A stretch of 64,000 bases of DNA from Thermomonas flagellata (lineage in GTDB: Bacteria; Pseudomonadota; Gammaproteobacteria; Xanthomonadales; Xanthomonadaceae): NCBI RefSeq assembly GCF_022419185.1, contig NZ_JAJOZK010000007.1, positions 1-64,000 on the forward strand. Reading direction: 5' to 3'. Shown here one piece after another: positions 55,667 to 64,000 of this stretch. The first letter of the stretch is position 1, and the number at the start of each line of letters is the position of its first letter. The position numbers were made by a program, and so were the translations under genes. The notes beneath the pieces are model-generated. The model was not told the DNA's origin, did no database searches, and saw nothing but the letters and a program-made list of their open reading frames with translations.

Positions 55667-56547
55667 CACTCCACCCCGCGCCGGCGCGCCCACCACAGCA
55701 GCAGGCTGGTGCTCGCGCTCATGATCAGGAACAGCAGGAAGGCGACCGCCGAGGCGCTGCCCAGGTTCCACCACTTGAAGCCCTGCTCGTACATCAGGTA
55801 CAGCACGCTCACGGTGCTCTGCAGCGGCCCGCCCTGGGTCATCACGTAGGGCTCGGCGAACAGCTGGAAGTAGCCGGCCATGGTCAGGATGCCGACCAGC
55901 AGCAGCACCGGCCCGAGCTGCGGCAGGGTGATGTGCAGGAACTGCCGCCAGCGCGAGGCGCCGTCGATCCGCGCCGCCTCGTACAGGTCCTCGGGGATGC
56001 CCTGCAGCCCGGCCAGCAGGATGACCATGTTGTAGCCGAAGTTCTTCCACACCGCGAACAGGATGATGGTGGGCATCGCCCAGCGCGGGTCGCCCAGCCA
56101 GTCCACCGGCGCGATCCCGAGCGCCCCGAGCAGCCAGTTCACCAGCCCGTACTGGGTATGGAACAGGTAGCGCCAGATCAGCGCCACCGCGACCACCGTG
56201 GTCACCACCGGCGCGAACAGCGCGGTGCGGAAGAACGCCTTGCCGCGCGCCAGCGCCGAGTGCAGCAGCAGCGCGGCCAACAGCGACAGCGCGATCGACA
56301 GCGGCACCCCGGCCAGCACGAAGTAGAACGTGTTGCCCAGCGCCTTCCAGAACAGCGGGTCCTGCAGCAGGGCCAGGTAGTTGCCGAGGCCGACGAAGCG
56401 CAGGTTGCGCAGGTCCGCGAGCGCATAGATGTCGAAGTCGGTCAGGCTCAGCGCCAGCCCGGCCAACACCGGCAGCCCGAAGAACAGGCCGATCACCAGC
56501 AGCGCCGGCGCCGCGAACAGCCAGCCGGCCAGCGCGCGCGCGCTCAC
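55666..56547 (-). CDS. sugar ABC transporter permease (MalF/UgpA type)
   Basis: A 293-residue inner-membrane permease with about six membrane segments and the EAA loop EDLYEAARIDGASRWRQFLHITLP near 198-221. It follows the binding protein with a GTGA overlap (GTG start at 56545-56547) and overlaps the next permease by ATGA, so the three are stoichiometrically coupled. Family CUT1; no ATPase gene is in the same strand run, but the one at 49071-50150 is suitable. Confidence 0.92.
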   Translation of the reverse strand: MSARALAGWLFAAPALLVIGLFFGLPVLAGLALSLTDFDIYALADLRNLRFVGLGNYLALLQDPLFWKALGNTFYFVLAGVPLSIALSLLAALLLHSALARGKAFFRTALFAPVVTTVVAVALIWRYLFHTQYGLVNWLLGALGIAPVDWLGDPRWAMPTIILFAVWKNFGYNMVILLAGLQGIPEDLYEAARIDGASRWRQFLHITLPQLGPVLLLVGILTMAGYFQLFAEPYVMTQGGPLQSTVSVLYLMYEQGFKWWNLGSASAVAFLLFLIMSASTSLLLWWARRRGVE

Positions 56548-57827
56548 GGCAGCGCCCCGCGGCGGTGGTCGAGCATCCAGCGCCGCTTGGCGAGGATGGC
56601 GTCGGTGCGACGGTCCATCTCCGCGGCCGCCTGCGCCACGCTCAGGCGGTCGTTGGCCAGCTGCTCGCCGACGATCCGCAGCTCCTGCGCGATGCGCTCC
56701 CATTCCGGCACCTTCGGCGCCGGCACCGCGCGCTCGAGCTGGGCGCGGAAGGCCTGCGCGTTGGGATCTCGCGCCAGCGCCGGCGTGTCCCATGCCGAGC
56801 GCCGCGGCGGCAGGTCGCCGGTGAGCGCGTGCAGGCGGATCTGCTGCGCCGGCTGCGACAGCCAGGCCACCAGCGCCCACGCCGCCGGCTTGTCGCGCGC
56901 GCTGCGGAACACCACGAAGCTGGTGCCGCCGGCGACCGAGGCGCCCGGCCCGCGCGGGCCCGGCAGCGGCATCGTGCCCCAGGCCGACTGCAGCCGCGCC
57001 GGCAGGCGCGCGCGGAACTCGGCGATGTTCCACGGGCCGCTGATGTAGTAGCTGAAATAGCCGCGCCCGAATTCGTCCCACACGTTGGAGATGCGGGTGT
57101 TGTCGACCCGCGGCGCCAGCCCGGCGTCGAACAGGCCGCGGTAGAACCCCAGCGTCTGCACGAAGCCGGGGTTGCGGAAGTTGCCGTAGCGCCCGCCGTC
57201 GCGCAACAGCGGCTCCGGCTGCTGCACGGCGAGGTTGAGCAGCGGCTCGAACTCGTTGAGCGGCAGCAGGATGGCGAAGCGGTCCGCGCCGACCTGACGC
57301 TTGACCGCCTGCATGGCCGTCCGCCACTCGGCCCAGTCGCGCGGCGGGCGCGCCACCCCGGCGGCGGCCAGCAGATCCTTGCGGTAGTACGGCAGGCGCG
57401 TCTCGACGTACCACGGCACCGCGTAGGTCACCCCATCGATCACCCCGGCATCCCAGGCGCCGCGGAAGTAGTCGCCGGGATCGATCCCGCCCGGCCGCCG
57501 CAACCACGGATCCAGCGGTTCGAGCGCACGCAGCGCGGCGAACTCGGCGATCCAGGTGTTGCCGAGCGGCACCACGTCCGGCAGCGCGTCGCCCGCGAAG
57601 GCGGTCAACAGCTTTTCGTGTGCGGCGGTCCACGGCAGCTGCTGCAGCTTGACCCGAATGCCCGGATGCGCGCGCTCGAACTCCGGCAGCAGGCGCGCCA
57701 CCACCTCGCCCTCGTAGCCCATCGCCCACAGCCGCACCACCCGCCGGCCGTCGCCCTCGCGCGCGCAGCCGGCGAGGACCAGCAGCAGGCCGAGCAGCAG
57801 CCAGCGCGGGCACAGGCGCGCGCGCAT
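56544..57827 (-). CDS. sugar ABC transporter substrate-binding lipoprotein
   Basis: A 427-residue extracellular solute-binding protein of family 1. The signal peptide ends in lipobox LAGC (Cys21), so it is anchored in the periplasm. VRLWAMGYEGEVVARLLPEFERAHPGIRV is the typical first strand and helix, and the length suits maltose/oligosaccharide binding proteins. Tryptophan and tyrosine residues such as PWYVETRLPYYRKDLL are likely sugar-stacking positions. It starts two bases after the glucanase stop. The C-terminal helix (RRTDAILAKRRWMLDHRR) is basic. Confidence 0.9.
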   Translation of the reverse strand: MRARLCPRWLLLGLLLVLAGCAREGDGRRVVRLWAMGYEGEVVARLLPEFERAHPGIRVKLQQLPWTAAHEKLLTAFAGDALPDVVPLGNTWIAEFAALRALEPLDPWLRRPGGIDPGDYFRGAWDAGVIDGVTYAVPWYVETRLPYYRKDLLAAAGVARPPRDWAEWRTAMQAVKRQVGADRFAILLPLNEFEPLLNLAVQQPEPLLRDGGRYGNFRNPGFVQTLGFYRGLFDAGLAPRVDNTRISNVWDEFGRGYFSYYISGPWNIAEFRARLPARLQSAWGTMPLPGPRGPGASVAGGTSFVVFRSARDKPAAWALVAWLSQPAQQIRLHALTGDLPPRRSAWDTPALARDPNAQAFRAQLERAVPAPKVPEWERIAQELRIVGEQLANDRLSVAQAAAEMDRRTDAILAKRRWMLDHRRGALP

Positions 57828-57829
57828 GC

Positions 57830-59320
57830 TCAGCCGCCCGTACTCCGGGCCGCGCCGGCAGGCGCGGCGGCCGCCTGCAGCCAGCCGCCGCGGAAGCCGG
57901 CGCGCTCCAGCCCGCGCCGGATGTGGGGATTGCGCCGCATCACCTCCCACACGAAGCCGCTGCGGTAGTTCTCGATCATCAGCACGATCGGGCCCTGGTC
58001 GATCCCGAGGTAGTCGGTGTCGACCCAGCCACTGGGCGTCAGCCGGCCGTGCTTGAGGGTCGCGCCGGCGAAGGTGAAGCTGGGGTTGAAGGCGTCGAGG
58101 AAGCCGTACTCGCCGTAGATGTCGCGGCCGTAGCGTTCGTGCATGGCGGTGATCGCCGGGATCACGATCTCCGGCGCGAACGCGATCGAGCCGGCGGCCG
58201 CGGTCGGCGCCAGGGTGCCGTCGTCGAGCACGTACTCGATGCCGGCGCCGCGCGCCGAGTAGCTGTGGAACAGGCGGGTGCTGCCGGCATAGTCGAAGCT
58301 GGCATCGGTCGGCCCGTCGCAGGCGGTCAGGCCCCACACGTGCTTGCCGTAGCCGGCCCAGCCGCCGGGGTTGGCGGTCGCGTAGGCCTGCTGCGAATAG
58401 GTCGCGCGGCGGCTGTTCTCGAAGTAGTCCAGCCCGCGCCGGCGCATGTAGTCGTCCTGGATGCCGCGGAAGTCGATCCAGATGTGCGAGTACTGGTGCC
58501 CGAACAGCGGCGGGAAGCTCAGGTGCTGCTGGCCGTAGAAGGTGCCCCAGGTGCGGTCGTAAGTGGAGGTCCACGCCTGCCAGGCATCGGTTCCGACCGG
58601 GTGGGTCGGCGAGCCCAGCGCCAGCACGTACACCAGGATCGCCTCGTTGTAGCCCTGCCAGTCGTGCTTGAGCATGCCCTCCTCCGGCTTCCAGCCCATC
58701 GCGATCCACGGCGGGCGCGCCTGCATCCAGGTCCAGTCCACCCGCCGGTAGATCTTCTCGGCCAGGCGGCGGATCTCCGCCTCCTTGCGGTCCTCGCGAT
58801 CGTAGTAGCTCTGCGCGAACAGCACCCCGCCCAGCAGCAGCGCAGTGTCCACGCTCGACAGCTCGTTGCTGCCGGCGCGGGTGCCGGTGTCCATGTCGAG
58901 GAAATGGTAGAAGAAGCCGCGGTAGCCGGCGGCGCCGCTCGCATTCGGCCCCTGCGGCGCGCGCGCGAAGAAGCGCAGGGTGGCCAGGGTGCGCTCCACC
59001 GCCTCGGCGCGGGTGATCCAGCCGCGCTCGACCCCGACCCCGTACGCGGTCAGGCCGAAGCCGACCGCGGCGATGCTGGACGCCGAGGGCGTCGGCCAGC
59101 GGTCGGGCACCAGACCGTTGTCCGGATTGCCCAGTTCCCAGAACCAGTCGAAAGTCCTGCGCTCCAGATCCTCCACCAGCGGCGGCAGGGCCTGCACCGC
59201 GCGCGCCGGCGCGGGGTCGGCCGCCGCCGGCGGCGCCGGGGAACGCCCGCACCCGCCCAGCAGCAGGGCCAGGGCGAGGGCGACGGGCATCCCCAATCGC
59301 CGCGCCAGATGCCCGATCAT
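57830..59320 (-). CDS. glucoamylase-like/GH144-type glucanase lipoprotein
   Basis: A 496-residue predicted lipoprotein (LGGC, Cys24) of the glycoamylase-like family PF10091, which includes GH144 endo-beta-1,2-glucanases. Recognisable blocks are RTFDWFWELGNPDNGLVPDRWP near 53-74, FYHFLDMDTG, MGWKPEEGMLKHDWQGYNEA, DFRGIQDDYMR and GEYGFLDAFNPSF. The fold is an (alpha/alpha)6 barrel. The start overlaps the halogenase stop by ATGA. With the ABC importer and a cytoplasmic GH1 enzyme it suggests use of a beta-glucan, possibly beta-1,2-linked. Exact specificity is inference. Confidence 0.82.
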   Translation of the reverse strand: MIGHLARRLGMPVALALALLLGGCGRSPAPPAAADPAPARAVQALPPLVEDLERRTFDWFWELGNPDNGLVPDRWPTPSASSIAAVGFGLTAYGVGVERGWITRAEAVERTLATLRFFARAPQGPNASGAAGYRGFFYHFLDMDTGTRAGSNELSSVDTALLLGGVLFAQSYYDREDRKEAEIRRLAEKIYRRVDWTWMQARPPWIAMGWKPEEGMLKHDWQGYNEAILVYVLALGSPTHPVGTDAWQAWTSTYDRTWGTFYGQQHLSFPPLFGHQYSHIWIDFRGIQDDYMRRRGLDYFENSRRATYSQQAYATANPGGWAGYGKHVWGLTACDGPTDASFDYAGSTRLFHSYSARGAGIEYVLDDGTLAPTAAAGSIAFAPEIVIPAITAMHERYGRDIYGEYGFLDAFNPSFTFAGATLKHGRLTPSGWVDTDYLGIDQGPIVLMIENYRSGFVWEVMRRNPHIRRGLERAGFRGGWLQAAAAPAGAARSTGG

Positions 59321-60837
59321 GCGGCCTCCGGCGCGCGGCAGTGGCGGTCGATGAAGGCCTGCTGCGGCGGCATGGCCTCCACGCAGTTGCGGATCACCGC
59401 GTGCACGTGCTGCAGGAACTGCACCAATTCCTCCTCCGGCATCTGGTCGGCGAACGGGTGCCAGCGCTCCGGCAGCAGGCGTTGGCCGACCATGACCTGC
59501 ACCCAGCTCTGCAGCGCGAAGAACTCCTCGCCGTTGCGGTAGAACCTGCCCGTGCGCCGGAACAGGTCGATGGTCTCCTGCAGGCCATCCGGCACCGGCA
59601 TGTGCCGGCAGTCGCGCCAGAACGGGCTGTCGTCGCGCTGGTTGGCCTTGTAGTGCAGGATGATGAAATCGCGGATGCGCTCGTACTCGAAGATCGTCGC
59701 CGCGTTGTAGCGCGCGACCAGCACCGGGTCGCAGGCGCGCGTCGGGAACATGTCCAGCAGGCGCAGGATCGCGGTCTGCACCAGCAGCAGGCTGGTCGAT
59801 TCCAGCGGCTCCATGAACCCGCTGGCCAGCCCCACCGCGACCACGTTGCGCTCCCAGAACCGCTCTCGGCGGCCGGTGGTGAAGCGCAGCGGGCGCGGCT
59901 CGGCGAGCGCGGCGCCGTCGAGGTTGCCGAGCAGGCGCGCGGCGGCCTCGTCGTCGCTCAGGTAGCGGCTGCAGTAGACATGGCCGTTGCCGGTGCGGTG
60001 CTGCAGCGGGATCCGCCACTGCCAGCCGGCCTCCAGCGCGGTCGAGCGGGTGTACGGCGCCAGTTCCGGCGCGCGCGCGCTGGGCACCGCCAGCGCGCGG
60101 TCGCAGGGCAGCCAGTGGCTCCAGTCCTGGTAGCCGACGCCCAGCGCCTGCCCGATCAGCAGGCCGCGGAAGCCGGAGCAGTCGAGGAACAGGTCGCCCG
60201 CGATGCGGCGGCCGTCCTCCAGTTGCAGCGCGGCGACGAAGCCGTCCTCGCCGCGCTGCTCGACCCCGACGATCCGCCCTTCGTGCCGGCGCACCCCGCG
60301 CTGCTCCGCGTAGCGGCGCAGGAAGCGCGCGTACAGGCCGGCGTCGAAGTGGTAGGCGTAGGCCACCGCGGCCAGCGGCGAGCCGGCCGGCGCGTCCGCG
60401 GCGCCGGGCAGGAACCGCCCCTGCGCGGCGGCGCTGGCCTGCAGCGCGTACTCGCCGAGCGGCCGGGCCAGCCCGTGCCGGTGCGCGCGCAGCCAGTAGT
60501 GGTGGAACGCGACCGGCCCGAGGTCGAGCCCGACGCTGCCGAAGCCGTGGAAATAGGCATCGCCGCGGCGGCCCCAGTCGCGGAACTGGATGCCGAGCTT
60601 GAACGTGCCCTGGGTGGCGCGCACGAACTCGGCCTCGTCCAACCCCAGCACCTGGGTGTTGAAGGTGCGGATGTGCGGGACGGTGGCCTCGCCCACCCCG
60701 ACCGTGCCGATCTCCTCGGACTCGACCAGGTGCACCTCGCAGGCCGGCGCGAGGTGGCGGATGCAGGCCGCCGCCGCCATCCAGCCGGCCGAGCCGCCGC
60801 CGACCACCACCACCCGCCGGATCGCGCCGTCGTCCAT
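59317..60837 (-). CDS. flavin-dependent tryptophan-halogenase family protein
   Basis: A 506-residue FAD-dependent halogenase homologue (PF04820). The FAD loop GGGSAG is at 13-18; the lysine that carries the haloamine is Lys80 (GTFKLGIQF); the W-x-W-x-I-P motif is W272, W274, I276, P277; and Glu346 in EPLESTS matches the catalytic glutamate of PrnA. All key halogenase residues are therefore present. I chose ATG at 60835-60837, preceded by GGAGG, over one five codons earlier. It lies between a TonB receptor and a glucanase, like other Xanthomonad family members. Such homologues have been reported to brominate indoles in vitro; the natural substrate is unknown. Confidence 0.9.
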   Translation of the reverse strand: MDDGAIRRVVVVGGGSAGWMAAAACIRHLAPACEVHLVESEEIGTVGVGEATVPHIRTFNTQVLGLDEAEFVRATQGTFKLGIQFRDWGRRGDAYFHGFGSVGLDLGPVAFHHYWLRAHRHGLARPLGEYALQASAAAQGRFLPGAADAPAGSPLAAVAYAYHFDAGLYARFLRRYAEQRGVRRHEGRIVGVEQRGEDGFVAALQLEDGRRIAGDLFLDCSGFRGLLIGQALGVGYQDWSHWLPCDRALAVPSARAPELAPYTRSTALEAGWQWRIPLQHRTGNGHVYCSRYLSDDEAAARLLGNLDGAALAEPRPLRFTTGRRERFWERNVVAVGLASGFMEPLESTSLLLVQTAILRLLDMFPTRACDPVLVARYNAATIFEYERIRDFIILHYKANQRDDSPFWRDCRHMPVPDGLQETIDLFRRTGRFYRNGEEFFALQSWVQVMVGQRLLPERWHPFADQMPEEELVQFLQHVHAVIRNCVEAMPPQQAFIDRHCRAPEAA

Positions 60838-60853
60838 CCCCGCCTCCCTCATG

Positions 60854-60879
60854 CCGGGGCCCGCTCGCGCGGGCCCCGG
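60854..60879 (-). terminator. intercistronic hairpin between the TonB receptor and halogenase genes
   Basis: CCGGGGCCCGC (60854-60864) and GCGGGCCCCGG (60869-60879) form a perfect 11-base GC-only stem with a four-base loop in the 67-base gap. It is not followed by a T-tract, so it probably protects the receptor mRNA end or reduces read-through, allowing high receptor and low enzyme levels from one promoter. Confidence 0.6.
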
Positions 60880-60904
60880 TGGCGTGCTGCGGCCGGGATC
60901 GCCA

Positions 60905-63900
60905 TCACCAGCTCAGGCGCCCGGAGAGGAAGTAGGTGCGCGGCGTGGTGTAGCTGTTCACGCCGCCGCCGGTGGTGATCAGGTCGATCACGGGGTTGTA
61001 GATCCCGTTGCTGCCCCAGTTGATGTTGTAGGAGTTGTAGTTCTTGTTGTTGAACACGTTGATTGCGTCCGCGCGCAGCTGGAAGGTCATCCCCGCGAAC
61101 AGGCGGAAGTCCTTGGACAGCGCCAGGTCGAGCTGCTTGGTGCCGATGCTCTGCGGCGGGAACGCGGCCACGATCAGCGGCGGGCGCGGGCTGGCGCCGT
61201 ATTCCCACCAGCCCACGATCGCGTTCAGCGGCGGCGGCGAGGCCAGGGTCAGCTTGGCCGACAGGGTCACATCCCAGGGCAGGTCGCGGATCGCGGTCGC
61301 CACCAGGCGGTGCTTGGGCACCACGCTGAGGTAGATGAACGGGTAGTCGGCGATGGTCGGCGCGTCGAACGAATAGTGCTCGTCGCCGCCGCGGTTGCCC
61401 TTGGCATGGCTGTAGGTGTAGGCGACCGTGACGCCCCAGCCGGAGGCCTTGTCGTACGGCTTCTCCGCGCTCAGCAGCAGCTGGCTGGTCTTGGTCTCGA
61501 TCCCGTTGTTGCCCAGGATCAGCGGCCCGAAGCCCGGCGGTGCGTGCTCCCACGGCTGCGCCACGTCGTTCGCGTTCCACGACGGCGCCGACCAGAACTT
61601 GCCGTCCGGGTAGCGGTTGCCGAGGGTGAACACGAAGCCTTCCTTGCTGTGCACGTTGCTCAGCGCGGCCGAGACGTTCCAGTCCACCAGGCGCGCGCGC
61701 AGGCCGAGCGACATCTGGTCGGAATACGGCGTCTTCAGGTTGTTGTTGAGCAGGTCGATCTCGCCGTTGCGCACCCGCGAGGTCACCAGCGCCTGCAGGT
61801 TCTCGACCCCGTTGAGGTACTTCGGATCCCAGTTCACGCAGGAGCCGGGCGCCGGGGTGCAGCCGGTGCTCTGCACGAACTGGATCTGGTAGGAGGCCAG
61901 CGCCGACTTGACCTGCTCCAGGCCCATGTAGTCGTACAGGTTGCGGTCGTAGCTGCGGCCGAAGCCGCCGAAGAACACCAGGCTCTCGTCGCCGTTGATG
62001 TCGTAGGAGAAGCCCAGGCGCGGGGCGAAGTTGTTCTTGTCGACCTTGCGGTTATGGCCGTTGCTGATGTAGTCGTTGATGTTGATGCCGCCCTTGGCCA
62101 GCTGCTGCGCGTAGGTCGCGGACACCGCCGGGTTGGTGCCCGGCCCGGTCAGCGCGGCCACCACCTCCGGCGGGGTCACGTAGTCCACGTAGGAGGGGAT
62201 CTTCTCGTAGTCCCAGCGCACGCCGATGTTCAGCTGCAGCTTGTCGGTCACGTCCCAGTCGTCCTGCACGTACAGCCCGATCTGCCGGCTCTTGGTGGTC
62301 ACGATCGGCGCGGCCCCGGCGAACGGCGCGTTGAAATTGACCTGGTAGGGGATCGCGTTGGTGCCGACCGGGGTGTACGGGCTGGGCGGCAGGCTGCCGT
62401 CGTTGACCGCGTAGCGGAACGACGGGATCAGGTCGGAGTTCTCGCTCTGGATCAATTCGACGTGCTTGATCTTGACGCCGGCCTTGATCACGTGGCTGCC
62501 GTGCCAGTCGAAGCTGTTGAAGGTGATGTCGTTCTGGAACGCCGGGCCCTTCTGCCCCTTGCGCTGGATCGCCAGCGCGCTGGTGGCGTCGGCGAACAGC
62601 AGCACGTTGTTGGGATTGATGCCGACGGTGTAGATCGACTGGTTGCCGATCCGGTACGGGCGCGGATTGAACAGCGCGTCCTCGTAGGTCAGCCGCGCCT
62701 CGTTCATGAACGCCGCGCCGTAATGGGTCCAGCGCAGGTCGTAGCGATCTTCGGTGTTGTAGTTGATCTTGGAGGCCGAGGCGGCAGTGATGCCGCCGAC
62801 GTCGGTGCGTCCGTTCTCGTCGCGGCGCTTGAACGACAGCTCGATGCGGTCGTCCATCCCGAGGTCCCAGTCGAACTTGGCGAAGTACAGGTCCTCCTTG
62901 AACGGCGCGGTGGCCGGGCCGAGCTGGTCCTTGGCCGCGGCCGGCAGGAAGCCCGCGAACGAGGCCCACTGGTTGGGCACCGCGACCGGCGGCATCGACA
63001 CCACGAAGTCCTTGGCCTCGTAGCTGACGAAGTAGTGCATGCGGTCGCGGATGATCGGGCCGCCGAGCGCGACCCCGTATTCCTTCTGCTCGGTCTTCTG
63101 CTTGGCCGCGCCGGCGCCGACCTCCGACACCGTGCGCGAGCGCAGGCCGGTATCGGTGTAGCGGCCGAAGATCTCGCCGGAGAACTCGTTGGTGCCGGAG
63201 CGGGTGGCGGCGATCACCACCGCCGAGGCGACCTGGTCGTACTCGGCCTTGTAGTTGGAGGTGATGACCTTGTACTCGCCGATCGCCAGCTGCGGGAACG
63301 GGTTGCCGCGGCTCTGGTCCTGGCCGGTGATACCGCCGGTGAGGACGTAGTTCTTCTGGCCCACGCCGTCGATGAAGACGTTGATCGCGCTGGTGGTCTG
63401 GGCGCCGCCACGCAGCTGGGTGGTGCCGTTCGGGTTGGCCTCGAACTGCATGCCGGGCACGGTGTCGGCGAACTCGAGGAAGTTGCGCGACACCTGCGGC
63501 AGGGTGCTGATGGTCTTGAGCGAGACGTTGTTGCCGACCTCGGAGGTCTTGACCTCCTGCAACGCCACCCCGGTCGCGGTGACCGTGTCCAGGGTCTTGA
63601 CCCCGCCCTGCCCCGGCGGCAGCAGGTCGAGGTTGACCGAGGTCGCCACCGCCAGGGTCACGGTCTTCTCGGTGCCAGGGCCGGCCTCGACCTTGTAGGT
63701 GCCCGGCGGTAGGCCGGTGAGCGCGAAGCTGCCGTCGGCGGCGACCTTGACCTTGCGCACCTGCCCGGTGGCGGTGTTGACCGCGGTGACCTCGGCGCCG
63801 GCCGGCGCCTTGCCGCGCAGGGTGGCGTTGGCGGACTGCGCCAGCGCCGGGGCGCCCCCCAGCATCAGGCAGCTGGCCAGCGCGCAGGCCAGCAGGGTGC

Positions 63901-63946
63901 GATGCGGCGTGGACCGCGGCGTGGTGGACCGGTGCGTGCGTTGCAT
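60905..63946 (-). CDS. TonB-dependent receptor with N-terminal carboxypeptidase-regulatory-like domain
   Basis: A 1013-residue outer-membrane receptor of the Oar/SusC-like kind. Residues 1-37 are a signal peptide (cleavage after PALAQ), about 38-105 a carboxypeptidase-regulatory-like beta-sandwich (ATLRGKAPAGAEVTAVN ... LPPGTYKVEAG), then the plug (about 115-300, RGGAQTTSAINVFIDGV) and the 22-strand barrel, ending on the aromatic SGRLSW. The start ATG at 63944-63946 has GGAGGGGA upstream. No classic TonB box was identified with confidence. As first gene of the run it probably imports the oligosaccharide handled downstream. The promoter lies beyond 64000. Confidence 0.93.
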   Translation of the reverse strand: MQRTHRSTTPRSTPHRTLLACALASCLMLGGAPALAQSANATLRGKAPAGAEVTAVNTATGQVRKVKVAADGSFALTGLPPGTYKVEAGPGTEKTVTLAVATSVNLDLLPPGQGGVKTLDTVTATGVALQEVKTSEVGNNVSLKTISTLPQVSRNFLEFADTVPGMQFEANPNGTTQLRGGAQTTSAINVFIDGVGQKNYVLTGGITGQDQSRGNPFPQLAIGEYKVITSNYKAEYDQVASAVVIAATRSGTNEFSGEIFGRYTDTGLRSRTVSEVGAGAAKQKTEQKEYGVALGGPIIRDRMHYFVSYEAKDFVVSMPPVAVPNQWASFAGFLPAAAKDQLGPATAPFKEDLYFAKFDWDLGMDDRIELSFKRRDENGRTDVGGITAASASKINYNTEDRYDLRWTHYGAAFMNEARLTYEDALFNPRPYRIGNQSIYTVGINPNNVLLFADATSALAIQRKGQKGPAFQNDITFNSFDWHGSHVIKAGVKIKHVELIQSENSDLIPSFRYAVNDGSLPPSPYTPVGTNAIPYQVNFNAPFAGAAPIVTTKSRQIGLYVQDDWDVTDKLQLNIGVRWDYEKIPSYVDYVTPPEVVAALTGPGTNPAVSATYAQQLAKGGININDYISNGHNRKVDKNNFAPRLGFSYDINGDESLVFFGGFGRSYDRNLYDYMGLEQVKSALASYQIQFVQSTGCTPAPGSCVNWDPKYLNGVENLQALVTSRVRNGEIDLLNNNLKTPYSDQMSLGLRARLVDWNVSAALSNVHSKEGFVFTLGNRYPDGKFWSAPSWNANDVAQPWEHAPPGFGPLILGNNGIETKTSQLLLSAEKPYDKASGWGVTVAYTYSHAKGNRGGDEHYSFDAPTIADYPFIYLSVVPKHRLVATAIRDLPWDVTLSAKLTLASPPPLNAIVGWWEYGASPRPPLIVAAFPPQSIGTKQLDLALSKDFRLFAGMTFQLRADAINVFNNKNYNSYNINWGSNGIYNPVIDLITTGGGVNSYTTPRTYFLSGRLSW

Positions 63947-64000
63947 GGGACTCCCCTCCGGATGGCGATCAGCGTTTGGCAACAGTGGATGCAGTGGAGC

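Noticed and set aside
60590-63712. 1040-codon open frame on the plus strand opposite the TonB receptor and halogenase
   Set aside because: It is antisense to two well-supported genes; very high GC content removes stop codons in this frame. The translation is rich in Arg/Val/Gly/Ala, shows no domain and spans two unrelated genes.

Overview
The window is a very GC-rich, densely packed bacterial chromosome segment. The gene families and their order point to a gammaproteobacterium of the Xanthomonadaceae/Lysobacteraceae (Xanthomonas-Lysobacter-Luteimonas group). Supporting signs are the 1640-residue NAD-glutamate dehydrogenase, a methionine synthase split into two proteins, a smc-zipA-ligA-epmA block, gyrA beside mtnA, and a TonB-receptor/tryptophan-halogenase/ABC sugar locus. 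I cannot assign a genus. No rRNA, tRNA, CRISPR, insertion sequence or prophage was seen, and no gap between genes exceeds 300 bases.

Positions 1-8155 (minus strand) carry 5'-nucleotidase, NAD kinase, NAD-glutamate dehydrogenase and an acyl-CoA dehydrogenase. Positions 8277-14174 (plus) form a methionine/aromatic block: an ArsR-methyltransferase regulator with an inverted repeat over its own start, split methionine synthase and prephenate dehydrogenase, mostly with overlapping or near-overlapping ends. Positions 14178-18268 (minus) hold a DUF2058 protein, SlyX, UDP-glucose dehydrogenase and two FKBP-type prolyl isomerases. Positions 18396-21656 (plus) are a GntR/YtrA-type ABC exporter operon with a strong promoter, an overlapping operator and a small secreted leading protein, followed by a DUF2884 lipoprotein.

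Positions 21690-34525 are central metabolism: fumC (minus), then purB, a ribosomal oxygenase, a GNAT fusion, sucA-sucB-lpd, a LOG-family protein, a YhdH-type reductase and a PilH-like receiver. Positions 34552-36683 are stress genes (cbpA-type DnaJ, hsp20 with a sigma32-like promoter, and a divergent peroxiredoxin). Positions 36699-48940 (minus) hold gyrA, mtnA, a three-repeat DUF3011 protein, epmA, ligA, zipA and smc.

Positions 49071-63946 are the accessory part: a glycan-use locus. Transcription runs leftward from a TonB-dependent receptor through a flavin-dependent tryptophan-halogenase homologue, a GH144-like glucanase lipoprotein, an ABC binding protein, two permeases and a large discoidin-type glycosidase. 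A GH1 beta-glucosidase and the transporter ATPase diverge around a LacI-type operator. The likely flow is outer-membrane uptake, periplasmic cleavage, ABC import and cytoplasmic GH1 hydrolysis. The halogenase, whose stop overlaps the glucanase start, is the piece this pathway does not explain and the most interesting item in the window.
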